A DNA stretch of 64,000 nucleotides from the NCBI GenBank assembly GCA_963775335.1, contig CAVZIJ010000002.1, positions 62,001 to 126,000 of the forward strand, written 5' to 3'. The notes beneath the pieces are model-generated. The model saw only the letters and a list, made by a program, of their open reading frames with translations. It made no database searches and was not told the DNA's origin. The position numbers were made by a program, and so were the translations under genes. Positions 35,926-48,175 of this stretch are shown here, one piece after another. This DNA is from CAVQCX01 sp963775335 (GTDB taxonomy: Bacteria; Pseudomonadota; Gammaproteobacteria; Chromatiales; Chromatiaceae). Numbering within the stretch: position 1 is the stretch's first letter; every line of letters begins with the position of its first letter.

Positions 35926-37794
35926 TCAGTGGGCGTACTTTTGCAGCGGACCGGGCACGTAGATCTCGACCGGAACCGAGCCGAGGTTCAGCCCCAGCCG
36001 GTTGATCTGCAGGTTGTGGATACGCTTGTCCACGAACACCAGAGACTTGCGGCGCATCAGGAAGGTGTAGGGCTGGTCGTCATACAGGACCCGCTCGCAG
36101 GCCCTCCACAGCGGCATGCGCGTTCCCTCGTCGACAGTCGCGCGGGCCTTGTCGATCAGGGCGTCGAGCTTGGGATTGCGATAATTGACGAAATTGTCGC
36201 CACCCTTCAGTGTCTGGCTGCTGTGGAACATTTGAAAGATGTCGATCTCCACGCCGCTCGTCCAACCCAGCGTAATGGCATCGAAGTCCTTGCGGTCGAT
36301 CAGATCGAGCATCACCGACCACTCCGTAGGCTTGGGCTCCATCAGGATCCCCGCTGCGGCATAGAGGTCCTTCAGGAACAGCACCATGCGCTTGGTGTCG
36401 TCGTTATCCTGAAAGTACACCAGGTCGAAACGGAATGGCTTTCCGTCCGGCCCATCGAGCACCCCGTCGCCATTGCGGTCCTTGTAGCCGGCCGCGGCCA
36501 GCAGGGCCTTGGCCCGGGCCGGATCGGCCGGTCTCGGCTCGAGCGAGGGATCGTGCTGGGGGCTTCGCGGACTGAACGGGCTGACCGCCACCTGCGCATA
36601 GCCCAGCATGATCTGGTCGACGATGCGCTTGCGGTCGGTCAGAAGGGTCATCGCCTCGCGCACCCGCGGGTCGGCGAACCGGGTCGGCTTGCCGTTGCGC
36701 CGCTGATTCCAGCCGACATACGTATAACCTGCGGTGGGGCTCATATACTCAAAATGCTGGGCGCGCGCCTTCAGCCCCGGGTCGGCGACCAGATCCCGGT
36801 ACTCGATCGGCCGCGCCCCGTAGACATCGATGTCCCCATTGCGGAAGGTGGTCAGTCGGGCGGTGTCGTTGGCGATGACCTTCCACATCACCCGGTCGAA
36901 CGGTGGCTGCACCGGCCCCCAGTAGCGGGGGTTGCGCTCCAGCTCGACCAGACCCTGATCCGGTGTCCAGCCCTTCGGGTCCTTGAGCCGGTAGGGCCCC
37001 GAGCCGAGCAGCAGCCCTTTGGACTGATTGAAGCCCTCGGGCTTCTGCAGATAGGGGCCGTAGAAATGCTCGGCCAAGACCGCCATGCCACCGGCCAGCG
37101 CCAGGCTGTTGAAATAGGGCTCCTTGAAACGGAACTCCACTTCCAGGGGACTCAGTGCCTTAACGCTCTGGATCTTGTCATAGTAGGCGCGCTCGCGGGG
37201 CGCAGCGATGCGCTCATCCATGATGAAGCGGAAGGTGAAGGCGACATCCTCTGCAGTCAACGGCTCGCCGTCGGAGAAGGTCAAACCGGACCGGAGCCGA
37301 AAGCGAATGACCAACCCGTCTTTCGAGATATCCCAGTCCCGGGCGAGCAGTCCCTCCCATTGCAGGGTCTCGGGGTTGCGCGTCAGCAGCGACTCCAACA
37401 CATAGGACTGCACATCTGCCGCGTAGGCGTCGGTGGAGACCAGAGGCGTGATGGTCTTCAGCCCGTTGCCGAAGGCCTGCACCAGCCAGTCTCCGGCCGC
37501 ATAGTCGGGCTTGCGAGCCACCTCCGCAGCCCGTCGAAACGCCGGGGGGACCTCCTCCTGGTCGGCGACCGACCCCGTTCCGACCTTGATACCCTGGTCC
37601 AGGCGGCGCTCGATCGTTTTCAGACCCTCACGAAGGCCGCGCAGATCCACCGCCTGCTCGCGCATGCGGCCCTCGATGTCGGAGAGCTTCAGCCACTGCC
37701 GATCGACCATATACATCGCCAGCAGCAGCGTGACGAGCACGGCCGCGAGACCCAGAAACAGAAAGGTATCCTTGACGGTGACTCTTCTGTCCAT
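35926..37794 (-). CDS. yejA: Peptide ABC transporter substrate-binding protein (YejA-like)
   Basis: A 622-residue SBP_bac_5 family binding protein. The start at 37794 puts an uncleaved-looking membrane helix first (about 10-29, FLFLGLAAVLVTLLLAMYMV), then a predicted coiled coil (about 35-65), then the binding domain (LLTRNPETLQWEGLLARDW, LRSGLTFSDGEPLTAEDV). The helix plus coiled coil is unusual: most YejA proteins have a cleavable signal, so this one may stay membrane-tethered. It leads the yejABEF operon for peptide uptake. Confidence 0.9.
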   Translation of the reverse strand: MDRRVTVKDTFLFLGLAAVLVTLLLAMYMVDRQWLKLSDIEGRMREQAVDLRGLREGLKTIERRLDQGIKVGTGSVADQEEVPPAFRRAAEVARKPDYAAGDWLVQAFGNGLKTITPLVSTDAYAADVQSYVLESLLTRNPETLQWEGLLARDWDISKDGLVIRFRLRSGLTFSDGEPLTAEDVAFTFRFIMDERIAAPRERAYYDKIQSVKALSPLEVEFRFKEPYFNSLALAGGMAVLAEHFYGPYLQKPEGFNQSKGLLLGSGPYRLKDPKGWTPDQGLVELERNPRYWGPVQPPFDRVMWKVIANDTARLTTFRNGDIDVYGARPIEYRDLVADPGLKARAQHFEYMSPTAGYTYVGWNQRRNGKPTRFADPRVREAMTLLTDRKRIVDQIMLGYAQVAVSPFSPRSPQHDPSLEPRPADPARAKALLAAAGYKDRNGDGVLDGPDGKPFRFDLVYFQDNDDTKRMVLFLKDLYAAAGILMEPKPTEWSVMLDLIDRKDFDAITLGWTSGVEIDIFQMFHSSQTLKGGDNFVNYRNPKLDALIDKARATVDEGTRMPLWRACERVLYDDQPYTFLMRRKSLVFVDKRIHNLQINRLGLNLGSVPVEIYVPGPLQKYAH

Positions 37795-37964
37795 CGGAGC
37801 TTCGTATTTGCTTCTCGCGGACGGCTGAGGCCGCACTATAGTGGGAAAGACACCCGTTTGCATCCCCGGTATTGTTTGCGCGACCGGCAAAATCCGGTAC
37901 CTTATTCGGCCTAGCTGCCAGCCGGCCGCAGCTGCGGTCTCATTCGCGGAATTGGGAGCCGATT

Positions 37965-38741
37965 ATGGGGTTCATGAATGGAAAGCGCGTTCTGATCGTG
38001 GGACTGGCCAGCAATCGGTCGATCGCCTGGGGCTGCGCCCAGGCGATGCACCGCGAAGGCGCGGAGCTCGCATTCTCCTACCAGAACGACAAGCTCAAGC
38101 AGCGGGTCGAAGACATGGCGGCACAGTGCGGGTCCGACATCACCGTGCCGCTGGATGTCGGAAGCGACGAGCAGATCAACGCCGCCTTCGCCGCCCTGGC
38201 GGCGCGCTGGGATGGCCTGGATGCCATCGTCCACTCGGTCGCCTTCGCGCCCCGCGAGCAGCTGGAGGGCAGTTACATCGACGCCGTGACGAGGGAAGGA
38301 TTCGCCATCGCCCACGACATCAGCGCTTACAGCCTCGCGGCCCTGGCCAAGGGCGGGCGCAAGATGATGCAAGGGCGCAACGGCGCGCTGGTCACCATGA
38401 CCTATCTGGGTGCCATACGCACCGTGCCCAACTACAACGTGATGGGGATAGCCAAGGCAAGTCTGGAGGCCAACGTACGCTATCTGGCCGATTCGCTCGG
38501 TCCCGAAGGGACCAGGGTCAATGCGGTGTCGGCGGGCCCGATCCGCACGTTGGCAGCGTCCGGCATCAGCGGGTTCAAGGGGATGCTCGCGGAGGTCGAG
38601 AAGAAGACACCGCTGCGGCACAATGTCTCCATCGAGGAGGTCGGCAACGCAGCCGCATTCCTGTGCTCCGATCTTGCCTCCGGCATCACCGGCGACGTGT
38701 TGTACGTCGACGCCGGCTATCACATCCTCGGCATGGCCTGA
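37965..38741 (+). CDS. fabI: Enoyl-[acyl-carrier-protein] reductase (NADH)
   Basis: A 258-residue short-chain dehydrogenase: GLASNRSIAWG cofactor loop, HSVAFAP, and the catalytic Tyr147, Tyr157 and Lys164 (YNVMGIAK, the Y-x6-K spacing that marks FabI). It performs the last reduction in fatty acid elongation. The ATG at 37965 matches the family start MGFMNGKRVLIVG. It is convergent with ppiD. Confidence 0.97.
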   Translation: MGFMNGKRVLIVGLASNRSIAWGCAQAMHREGAELAFSYQNDKLKQRVEDMAAQCGSDITVPLDVGSDEQINAAFAALAARWDGLDAIVHSVAFAPREQLEGSYIDAVTREGFAIAHDISAYSLAALAKGGRKMMQGRNGALVTMTYLGAIRTVPNYNVMGIAKASLEANVRYLADSLGPEGTRVNAVSAGPIRTLAASGISGFKGMLAEVEKKTPLRHNVSIEEVGNAAAFLCSDLASGITGDVLYVDAGYHILGMA

Positions 38742-38849
38742 AGGGGCGGCGAGGGGTTGTCCCTGTCGACGAGCCCTCAGTCGTCCCTGGCTCCGCACGC
38801 GCTACGCATTGGCATTTCACCGATGGCCGGGCCCTCGGCCCAACCCGGG

Positions 38850-40760
38850 TTAGCGGGGCTTGGCGGTGATCTCAATCTTCGTCTGGCTCTTCGCGTAGTC
38901 GACATAGCTCCGGAAGATCCCATCGGCGCGAGCCCGTGCCGCCGCCAAGATCTCCGGCTCCTGCCGCGCAGCCTCACCGCTCTGCACGGCTCCGTCCTGA
39001 ACCCCGGAGACCGCCACCACGGCGAAATCGCCCCCACTCAACGAAGCTTCGCCATAGCTCGTCTTCCCCGCCGCCGGTTTGGGGAGCTTGAAGGCGTCTG
39101 CGAGCACGGCCGGCGGCACGTCCGTGGCATCGCGTCCAACCAGCCCAGGCCGGTTCAACTTACGGCCGACAGCGGTGGCTTCGGCATCGATCGCGGCCCC
39201 GCCTCGCAGACGCGCCAACACGGCCTCGCCGGCTTTGCGCGCCTGTTCGGCACCCCGCTGTTGGGCCAGGGTCTCGGCAATCTCGCTGCGTACCGCGTCG
39301 AGCGGTTTGACGTGGGCGTCCTGATGATCGACGACCCTCAGCACCAGGACGTGCTCCTGCCCGAGCTCGATAGGCTCGCTGTTGTAGCGCTGAACCAGCA
39401 CGTCGTCGCTGAAGGCCGCGGCGGTGACCTTCGGGTTGGAGAGCGGACCCGGCCCCCCGGAGCGCCCGATCCAGTCGCTTGTCTGGATCTTGAGGCCCAG
39501 CGCCTTGGCCGCGGGCTCCAGGCTATCCGGATGCTCGTAGCTGACATTGGCGAGGCGCTCCGAGTCGTCGTAGAACAGATGCTCGCCCTTGGAAGCCCGC
39601 ACCGCTGCCTCGACCTTGTCCCGCACCGCGGCCAGATCCGCCTTCCCGCCCGGGCGCACGCCGACGAGCTGGATGATGTGCAATCCGAAATGGGTGCGTA
39701 TCGGCGCGCTCACCTGGTCCGGCTTCATCGAGAACACGGCGTTTTCGAACGCCGGATCCATTACCCCGCGCTCAAACCAGCCCAGATCCCCGCCCCGCGC
39801 CGCCGAGCCGGGATCACCGGACAGCGCTTTGGCGAGGCTCTCGAAAGACTCACCGGCCTTGAGCCGAGCCTCGACTTCAGTCGCTTTCTTTTCGGCCGCC
39901 GCCACCGCCTCCGCGTTGGCATTCTCGGCCAGGGGAATCAGGATATGGCGGGCCCGCCGCTGCTCCGGTGTTACGAACTCGTCGCGGTGCTCGTCGAAAT
40001 AGGATTTCAGCTCGTCGTCGCTGACCTGGGCCGTAACGGCAAGCTGCTTCGCGTCCAGATCCAGGTAGGCGAGCTTCACCTGCTCGGGGGCCGTGAAATC
40101 CTTCGGGTGGGCCCGGTAGTATGCAGAGATGTCCTCCTCGCTCGGGGGCTGAGCCGGACGAAAATCCTTGTCGGGAAACACCAGATAGGAGAGCTCGCGC
40201 TTCTGGCCCTGCAACCGCTGCAGCTCACCCAGATCGCGCGCCGTCAGGAACGAGGAGCCCTGGATACCGGCCGAGATCTGCTCGCTCACGATTGCCGACC
40301 GGACCTGCTGCTCGAATGCACCGGGTGACAATCCCTGGAGGCGCAGATTCTGCTCATAGGCTTCCCGATCGAACCGGCCTCCGGACTGAAATTTCTGCAT
40401 GCCGGCAATGGTCTGGCGAATCAGGTTATCCCCCGCGCGCATGCCCTTGCCGATTCCTGCCTGGAGGATGACGTCACTGCGAATCATCGCGTCGAGCACC
40501 TGCTCGCGCACCTTCGCATCGTCCACCATGGAGGCGTTGTAGGCGGCTCCCAAGCGCTCCCGCAGCGCCATCTTGTAGCGCTGGAAGTTCTCGTCGAGCT
40601 CACGCTGGGAGATATCGCGGCCGCCGACCTTGGCAACCACGGGCTCGCCGCCGATACCGAGGTATTCCTGGATTCCCCAGAGAGCAAACGGCACGGAGAT
40701 AAGAAGGACGATCGCCCAGGCGATCCAGCCTTGGGCCCTGTCACGGATTGCTTGCAGCAT
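38850..40760 (-). CDS. ppiD: Periplasmic folding chaperone PpiD (parvulin-type)
   Basis: A 636-residue protein anchored by one N-terminal helix (about 12-32, WIAWAIVLLISVPFALWGIQEYLG), then a SurA-N-like chaperone region, a parvulin domain at about 265-355 (ARHILIPLAE, GGDLGWFERGVMDPAFENAVF, THFGLHIIQLVG) and a C-terminal chaperone domain. It assists proteins leaving the Sec channel. hupB, two tRNAs and ppiD share a strand, as in enterobacteria where hupB and ppiD are neighbours. Confidence 0.94.
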   Translation of the reverse strand: MLQAIRDRAQGWIAWAIVLLISVPFALWGIQEYLGIGGEPVVAKVGGRDISQRELDENFQRYKMALRERLGAAYNASMVDDAKVREQVLDAMIRSDVILQAGIGKGMRAGDNLIRQTIAGMQKFQSGGRFDREAYEQNLRLQGLSPGAFEQQVRSAIVSEQISAGIQGSSFLTARDLGELQRLQGQKRELSYLVFPDKDFRPAQPPSEEDISAYYRAHPKDFTAPEQVKLAYLDLDAKQLAVTAQVSDDELKSYFDEHRDEFVTPEQRRARHILIPLAENANAEAVAAAEKKATEVEARLKAGESFESLAKALSGDPGSAARGGDLGWFERGVMDPAFENAVFSMKPDQVSAPIRTHFGLHIIQLVGVRPGGKADLAAVRDKVEAAVRASKGEHLFYDDSERLANVSYEHPDSLEPAAKALGLKIQTSDWIGRSGGPGPLSNPKVTAAAFSDDVLVQRYNSEPIELGQEHVLVLRVVDHQDAHVKPLDAVRSEIAETLAQQRGAEQARKAGEAVLARLRGGAAIDAEATAVGRKLNRPGLVGRDATDVPPAVLADAFKLPKPAAGKTSYGEASLSGGDFAVVAVSGVQDGAVQSGEAARQEPEILAAARARADGIFRSYVDYAKSQTKIEITAKPR

Positions 40761-40796
40761 TGGATCCCGGCAGCCAGGTAGCAATGATGGTCGGTA

Positions 40797-40830
40797 TGAA
40801 AAACGAACGGGGTATCGCGCTGGATACCCC
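40797..40830 (-). terminator. Probable terminator of the hupB-tRNA transcript
   Basis: An 8-bp stem (GGGGTATC with GATACCCC, 40809-40830) sits 17 bp beyond the tRNA-Asp 3' end and, reading the minus strand, is followed after five bases by a T-rich stretch. It lies between the tRNAs and ppiD. The spacer between stem and T run makes it a weaker candidate. Confidence 0.5.
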
Positions 40831-40846
40831 GGTTCGTCGGACGATC

Positions 40847-40923
40847 TGGCGGAGCGGACGGGACTCGAACCCGCGACCCCCGGCGTGACAGGCCGGTATT
40901 CTAACCGACTGAACTACCGCTCC
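40847..40923 (-). tRNA. tRNA-Asp (anticodon GTC)
   Basis: A 77-nt cloverleaf with encoded CCA. Acceptor arm GGAGCGG pairs with CCGCTCC; anticodon loop CTGTCAC gives GTC; T-arm loop GGTTCGAGTCC. The sequence is very close to enterobacterial tRNA-Asp. Confidence 0.97.
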
Positions 40924-40930
40924 CATGTTA

Positions 40931-41006
40931 TGGTGGGTGCTGCAGGGATCGAACCTGCGACCCTCGCCTTGTAAGGGCGACGCTCTCCCAGCTGAGCTAA
41001 GCACCC
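40931..41006 (-). tRNA. tRNA-Val (anticodon TAC)
   Basis: A 76-nt cloverleaf with encoded CCA. Acceptor GGGTGCT pairs with AGCACCC; anticodon loop CTTACAA gives TAC; T loop GGTTCGATCCC. It lies 14 bp after hupB and 7 bp before tRNA-Asp, so all three are likely one transcript. Confidence 0.97.
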
Positions 41007-41020
41007 CCAAGGAAGACGCG

Positions 41021-41293
41021 CTAGTTTACGGCATCCTTGAGGGCTTTGCCAGCCTTGAACGAAGGCGTCTTGGATGCGTGGATCTCGATGGTTTCTCCAG
41101 TCTGGGGATTGCGTCCGGTGCGAGCACCGCGCTCTTTGACAGTGAAGGTTCCGAAGCCAACCAGTGAGACCTGCTCGCCTTTCTTCATGGCCTCGGTGAC
41201 CGCTGCAACCATGCCTTCGAAAGCGCGGCTAGCGGCAGCCTTGGAAATATCCGCCGCATCGGCCATCGCCTCAATCAATTCACCTTTGTTCAT
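41021..41293 (-). CDS. hupB: DNA-binding protein HU-beta
   Basis: A 90-residue bacterial histone-like protein: MNKGELIEAMADAADISKAAA, VSLVGFGTFTVKERGARTGRNPQTG (the DNA-bending arm with its RNPQTG tip) and the FKAGKALKDAVN end. It bends and compacts DNA. It sits in the conserved lon-hupB-ppiD series. Confidence 0.96.
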   Translation of the reverse strand: MNKGELIEAMADAADISKAAASRAFEGMVAAVTEAMKKGEQVSLVGFGTFTVKERGARTGRNPQTGETIEIHASKTPSFKAGKALKDAVN

Positions 41294-41680
41294 AGTATGC
41301 CCCCCTTTGGCGCTTCCCCTCGGGGAAGCTGGTCTGAAGCCGACATCATGCCGGTGCGAAATGGGCACCCTTTATACCAGGCAAAAATTTATGCTGTCAA
41401 CAAGTAGCCAAAGCGCAACACCCGGCTGCATCTCAAGCGAGTGAAATCACGCTCACTTAGCGATTAGCCTATTATTTCAATAAGTTATTAAATAGTAACC
41501 GGTACGACGCCGCGCGCTCTGCTGTATCCTTTTTCGCGAGAGCCTAGCTCACACGATCAGCTCCCGGGGGTACTAATTCGCGCCAAATCGGACAGTTGCG
41601 TAAAACCGATTCCCAATCCGCTACGGGGAGCGGAAAAACGCATACCAATACACAGCTGCCCGACGTTGTGCGCCGCGCGC
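41294..41680. other. Intergenic region between lon and hupB
   Basis: A 387-bp gap containing the hupB leader and promoter on the minus strand. The middle (about 41460-41500) is unusually AT-rich for this genome (TTATTTCAATAAGTTATTAA) and may be an upstream-activating or regulator-binding region. I see no gene. Confidence 0.5.
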
Positions 41681-44128
<2,448 letters not shown>

Positions 44129-44407
44129 AGCACTCTTGGCCCTTGGCGAGACTCGCCTGTCATCGACGTCTCGGCAGGGGCATCCGCCCCACCGTCGATG
44201 TCGGATGGACCCTCTGCGAGGGATGCGGCAGCCGGCGTCCTGTCGCAATGGTGATCGAGGCGTTGCTCTTGCATCGATCCGGCAGCCCGGCAATACGATG
44301 CGGGCCTTTCCCGCATCTTGGGGTGAACCACTACCGCTTTCAAGTCCGGCCGGCGCACGGCGCGCAAAGCGCCCGAGCCGCCTTCAGGTCCCGGGGAGGC
44401 GAACGAC

Positions 44408-45685
44408 TCAGTCCGACGAAGCGGCCAGTTGGCGCTCGCCGCCCTCGTAGATCAGATAGGGGGTGGATTCGCCGGCGATCACCGCCCCGTCCACCACCAC
44501 CTTGCTGACGCCCTCGATCGAGGGCAGATCGTACATCGTATCAAGAAGCACCTGCTCCATGATGGTGCGCAGACCCCGGGCGCCCGTCTTGCGCTCCATG
44601 GCCTTGCACGCGATCGCCCTGAGCGCCTCTTCCCGGATCTCGAGCTCGCAGCCTTCCATGTCGAACAGGCGCATGTACTGCTTGACCAGAGCGTTCTTTG
44701 GCTCGGTCAGGATCTGTACGAGCGCGTCCTCGTCGAGCTCGTCCAGGGTCGCCACCACGGGCAGGCGGCCCACGAACTCGGGTATGAGCCCGTACTTGAT
44801 GAGATCTTCCGGCTCCACCCCGACCAGCACCTCTCCGACGTTGCGCCGATCATCCCGGCTGTGCACCTCGGCCGAAAACCCGATTCCGCCCTTCTGCGAG
44901 CGCTCCCGGATGACCCGGTCCAATCCGGCGAAGGCGCCCCCGCAGATGAACAGAATGTTGGAGGTATTGACCTGGAGAAACTCCTGTTGGGGATGCTTGC
45001 GGCCCCCTTGGGGCGGCACCGACGCCACCGTGCCTTCGATCAGCTTGAGCAAGGCCTGCTGGACACCCTCGCCGGACACATCGCGCGTGATCGACGGGTT
45101 GTCGGACTTGCGCGAGATCTTGTCGATCTCGTCGATGTAGACGATGCCCGTCTGGGCCTTCTCGACGTCGTAATCGCACTTCTGGAGAAGCTTTTGAATG
45201 ATGTTCTCGACGTCCTCTCCCACGTAGCCTGCCTCGGTCAGCGTCGTAGCGTCGGCAATCGTGAACGGCACGTTGAGAAGACGGGCGAGGGTCTCGGCCA
45301 AGAGGGTCTTCCCGGACCCGGTTGGGCCTATCAGGAGGATGTTGCTCTTGGCGAGCTCCACCTCCTCCTTCTTGCCGACGACCTCGAGGCGCTTGTAGTG
45401 GTTGTAAACGGCGACGGAGAGGACCTTCTTCGCCCGGTCCTGTCCTACGACGTACTGATCGACGGTGCCCTTGATCTCGTGGGGCTTCGGGAGATGGCTC
45501 GCCTTCTCGCCCGACCCTGTCTGCATCTCCTCCCGGATGATGTCGTTGCAGAGCTCGACGCACTCGTCGCAGATGAAGACCGACGGGCCTGCGATGAGCT
45601 TGCGCACCTCGTGCTGGCTCTTGCCGCAGAACGAGCAGTAGAGCAGCTTGCCGTCTCCGCCCTTGCCGTGCTTGTCTTCAGCCAT
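44408..45685 (-). CDS. clpX: ATP-dependent Clp protease ATP-binding subunit ClpX
   Basis: A 425-residue AAA+ unfoldase. The N-terminal zinc finger uses four Cys (YCSFCGKSQHEV and FICDECVELC), then Walker A GPTGSGKTLLAE, Walker B IVYIDEIDKI, and sensor 2 TGARGLRTIMEQ. It feeds substrates to ClpP, encoded upstream on the same strand. The two genes are separated by 174 bp. Confidence 0.97.
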   Translation of the reverse strand: MAEDKHGKGGDGKLLYCSFCGKSQHEVRKLIAGPSVFICDECVELCNDIIREEMQTGSGEKASHLPKPHEIKGTVDQYVVGQDRAKKVLSVAVYNHYKRLEVVGKKEEVELAKSNILLIGPTGSGKTLLAETLARLLNVPFTIADATTLTEAGYVGEDVENIIQKLLQKCDYDVEKAQTGIVYIDEIDKISRKSDNPSITRDVSGEGVQQALLKLIEGTVASVPPQGGRKHPQQEFLQVNTSNILFICGGAFAGLDRVIRERSQKGGIGFSAEVHSRDDRRNVGEVLVGVEPEDLIKYGLIPEFVGRLPVVATLDELDEDALVQILTEPKNALVKQYMRLFDMEGCELEIREEALRAIACKAMERKTGARGLRTIMEQVLLDTMYDLPSIEGVSKVVVDGAVIAGESTPYLIYEGGERQLAASSD

Positions 45686-45859
45686 CTTCTAACCTCTCCG
45701 GGCGCCTCGGCGCGTTGGACATCAGCCGCTGCCCAGGCGACCCCGTGGAAGGAAGCTCAGCCCCATCATATCCGATTACCAAGCGGTGACAAACGCCCCC
45801 TTCCACCAGAATTCCAAGGTTTCAGCACGCCGGCCCCGGCGAGGCCGGCGCCCCCGGCC

Positions 45860-46501
<642 letters not shown>

Positions 46502-46520
46502 GCTGTGTCGACCTCCGCTG

Positions 46521-47822
46521 CTAAACCGTCGAGCCCATGATGGCATCGAAGGTCACGGGCTCATCCTCCACCTGAGCCTGGCCCATCGCCCAATCGACCA
46601 CCTCGTCCTCCAGGACGAGATTTTCGACTGCAGCGAGCTGCTCCTTGTTCCCGTAGTACCAGTCGATGACCTCCTGGGGGTGCTCGTAGGCCTCGGCCAG
46701 CTCCTCGACGGTCGAGCGCACCCGCTTCGGATCGACCTTGATGGCGTTGTCCTTGACGATCTGGCCGAGAACCAGACCGAGGGCCACCCGCCGCCGAGCC
46801 TGATCGAGAAAGATGTCCCGAGGCAGATCGACCGCGCTTCGCCGGCCCGCGCCGGCCATCTCCCCTTTGGCCTGCTGCTTGAGCCGCTCGGCCTCCTGCT
46901 CGGCCAGGGCATTGGGGACGTCCACCTGGGCATGCTGCAGCAGGGCGTCCATCACCCGGGCCTTGAGCAGGCCGCGCAGCTTCTGGCGAAGCTCCCGCTC
47001 CATGTTGCCGCGGATATCCGTTTTCAGGCGGTCGACATCGCCGCTCTCGACGCCGAAGATCTTGGCGAGCTCCCCGTCGAGCTCCGGTAGTCTGCCCGCC
47101 TCGACCTGGGCGATCTCAACGTCGAAATGCACGTCCTTGCCGGCAAGCTCCTTGGCGCGGTAATCCTCCGGGAACCGCAAGTCCAGCCCCCGGGTCTCGC
47201 CCACCGCGGCCCCGACCAGCCCCTCCTCGAAGCCCGGGATCATGCGACCGGAGCCGAGGATCACCGGAACCATTTCGGACGTGCCGCCGGAGAACGGCTC
47301 ACCGTCGACGCTGCCCGTGAAGCTGATCGTGACCTGGTCGCCATCCTGGGCCGGGCGATCCGCCATCTCCCACGTGATCCGCTGCCTGCGCAGCTTCTCG
47401 ACCATGTTGGCGACATCCTCGTCCGTGACCTCCACCGCCGGACGCTTGACTGCCAGGCCGGATAGCGGGCCCACTGTCACCTCGGGCATCACCTCGAACA
47501 CGGCGGTGTAGGAGAATCCGCCCCCGGACTCGTCGGCCACCTCTTCGATGCGGGGCTCGCCAGCCGGGCGCAGACGCTGCTGCTCGACAGCCTCGCCGAA
47601 GCTGGCGCGGATCAGCTCGCCGTAGACCTCCTGGCGCACCTGCCCGCCGAAGCGCTGGCGCACCACGTTGAGGGGCACCTTGCCAGGGCGAAACCCGTTC
47701 ATGCGCACGGTGCGCGACAGGCTCTTGAGCCGCCGGTCGACCTCTGGCACCACCTGCTCGCTCGGCAGCTGCACGTGCATGCGTCGCTCCAGACCTGAAC
47801 CCGATTCGACAGAAACTTGCAT
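46521..47822 (-). CDS. tig: Trigger factor
   Basis: A 433-residue ribosome-associated chaperone with peptidyl-prolyl isomerase activity. Domains: N-terminal ribosome-binding (signature FRPGKVPLNVVRQRFG, around residue 45), FKBP-like PPIase at about 150-245 (DRPAQDGDQVTISFTGSVDGEPFSGG), and a helical C-terminal chaperone domain. It heads the tig-clpP-clpX-lon series. Confidence 0.96.
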   Translation of the reverse strand: MQVSVESGSGLERRMHVQLPSEQVVPEVDRRLKSLSRTVRMNGFRPGKVPLNVVRQRFGGQVRQEVYGELIRASFGEAVEQQRLRPAGEPRIEEVADESGGGFSYTAVFEVMPEVTVGPLSGLAVKRPAVEVTDEDVANMVEKLRRQRITWEMADRPAQDGDQVTISFTGSVDGEPFSGGTSEMVPVILGSGRMIPGFEEGLVGAAVGETRGLDLRFPEDYRAKELAGKDVHFDVEIAQVEAGRLPELDGELAKIFGVESGDVDRLKTDIRGNMERELRQKLRGLLKARVMDALLQHAQVDVPNALAEQEAERLKQQAKGEMAGAGRRSAVDLPRDIFLDQARRRVALGLVLGQIVKDNAIKVDPKRVRSTVEELAEAYEHPQEVIDWYYGNKEQLAAVENLVLEDEVVDWAMGQAQVEDEPVTFDAIMGSTV

Positions 47823-47920
47823 TCCAATCCCTCTCCGGCGGTCGGCGCCACCTGCCCCCGCCCTGATGGACCCTAGTTAACGTCAGCGATCCCGGCCGGA
47901 CCGCCCCTACGAAACCAACT

Positions 47921-48005
47921 TGGTGCGAAAGGAGAGACTCGAACTCTCACCCCTTGCGGGACTGGAACCTAAATCCAGCGCGTCTACCGATTCCGCCACT
48001 TTCGC
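47921..48005 (-). tRNA. tRNA-Leu (anticodon TAG)
   Basis: An 85-nt type II tRNA with encoded CCA. Acceptor GCGAAAG pairs with CTTTCGC; the anticodon loop TTTAGGT gives TAG; a long variable arm (CCCGCAAGGGG) is present. It lies upstream of tig on the same strand, the usual gammaproteobacterial position. Confidence 0.96.
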
Positions 48006-48175
48006 CCGTCGGCCAGCGGCCGCACGGAACCGGGGATTATACAGACTCGGCCTGCGCCGTTGTAATCCTATCCCTCCGGTCGCGGGTGGCGCAGGCCGTG
48101 GATTCCGGCTCGGCCACGGCGCTAGAATGCCCGCCCGACCCTTTGCCGATTCGCAGCGGAGCTGATCGTACGGCC

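Noticed and set aside
35929..37914. Very long open frame opposite yejA (661 codons)
   Set aside because: It is an antisense shadow produced by high GC; no family motifs, while yejA fits SBP_bac_5 with operon context. Similar shadows lie opposite sdhA, clpX/clpP, lon and pyrG.
41440..41510. Replication or plasmid origin suggested by the AT-rich patch
   Set aside because: No dnaA boxes, iterons or rep gene; it is better explained as the hupB upstream region.
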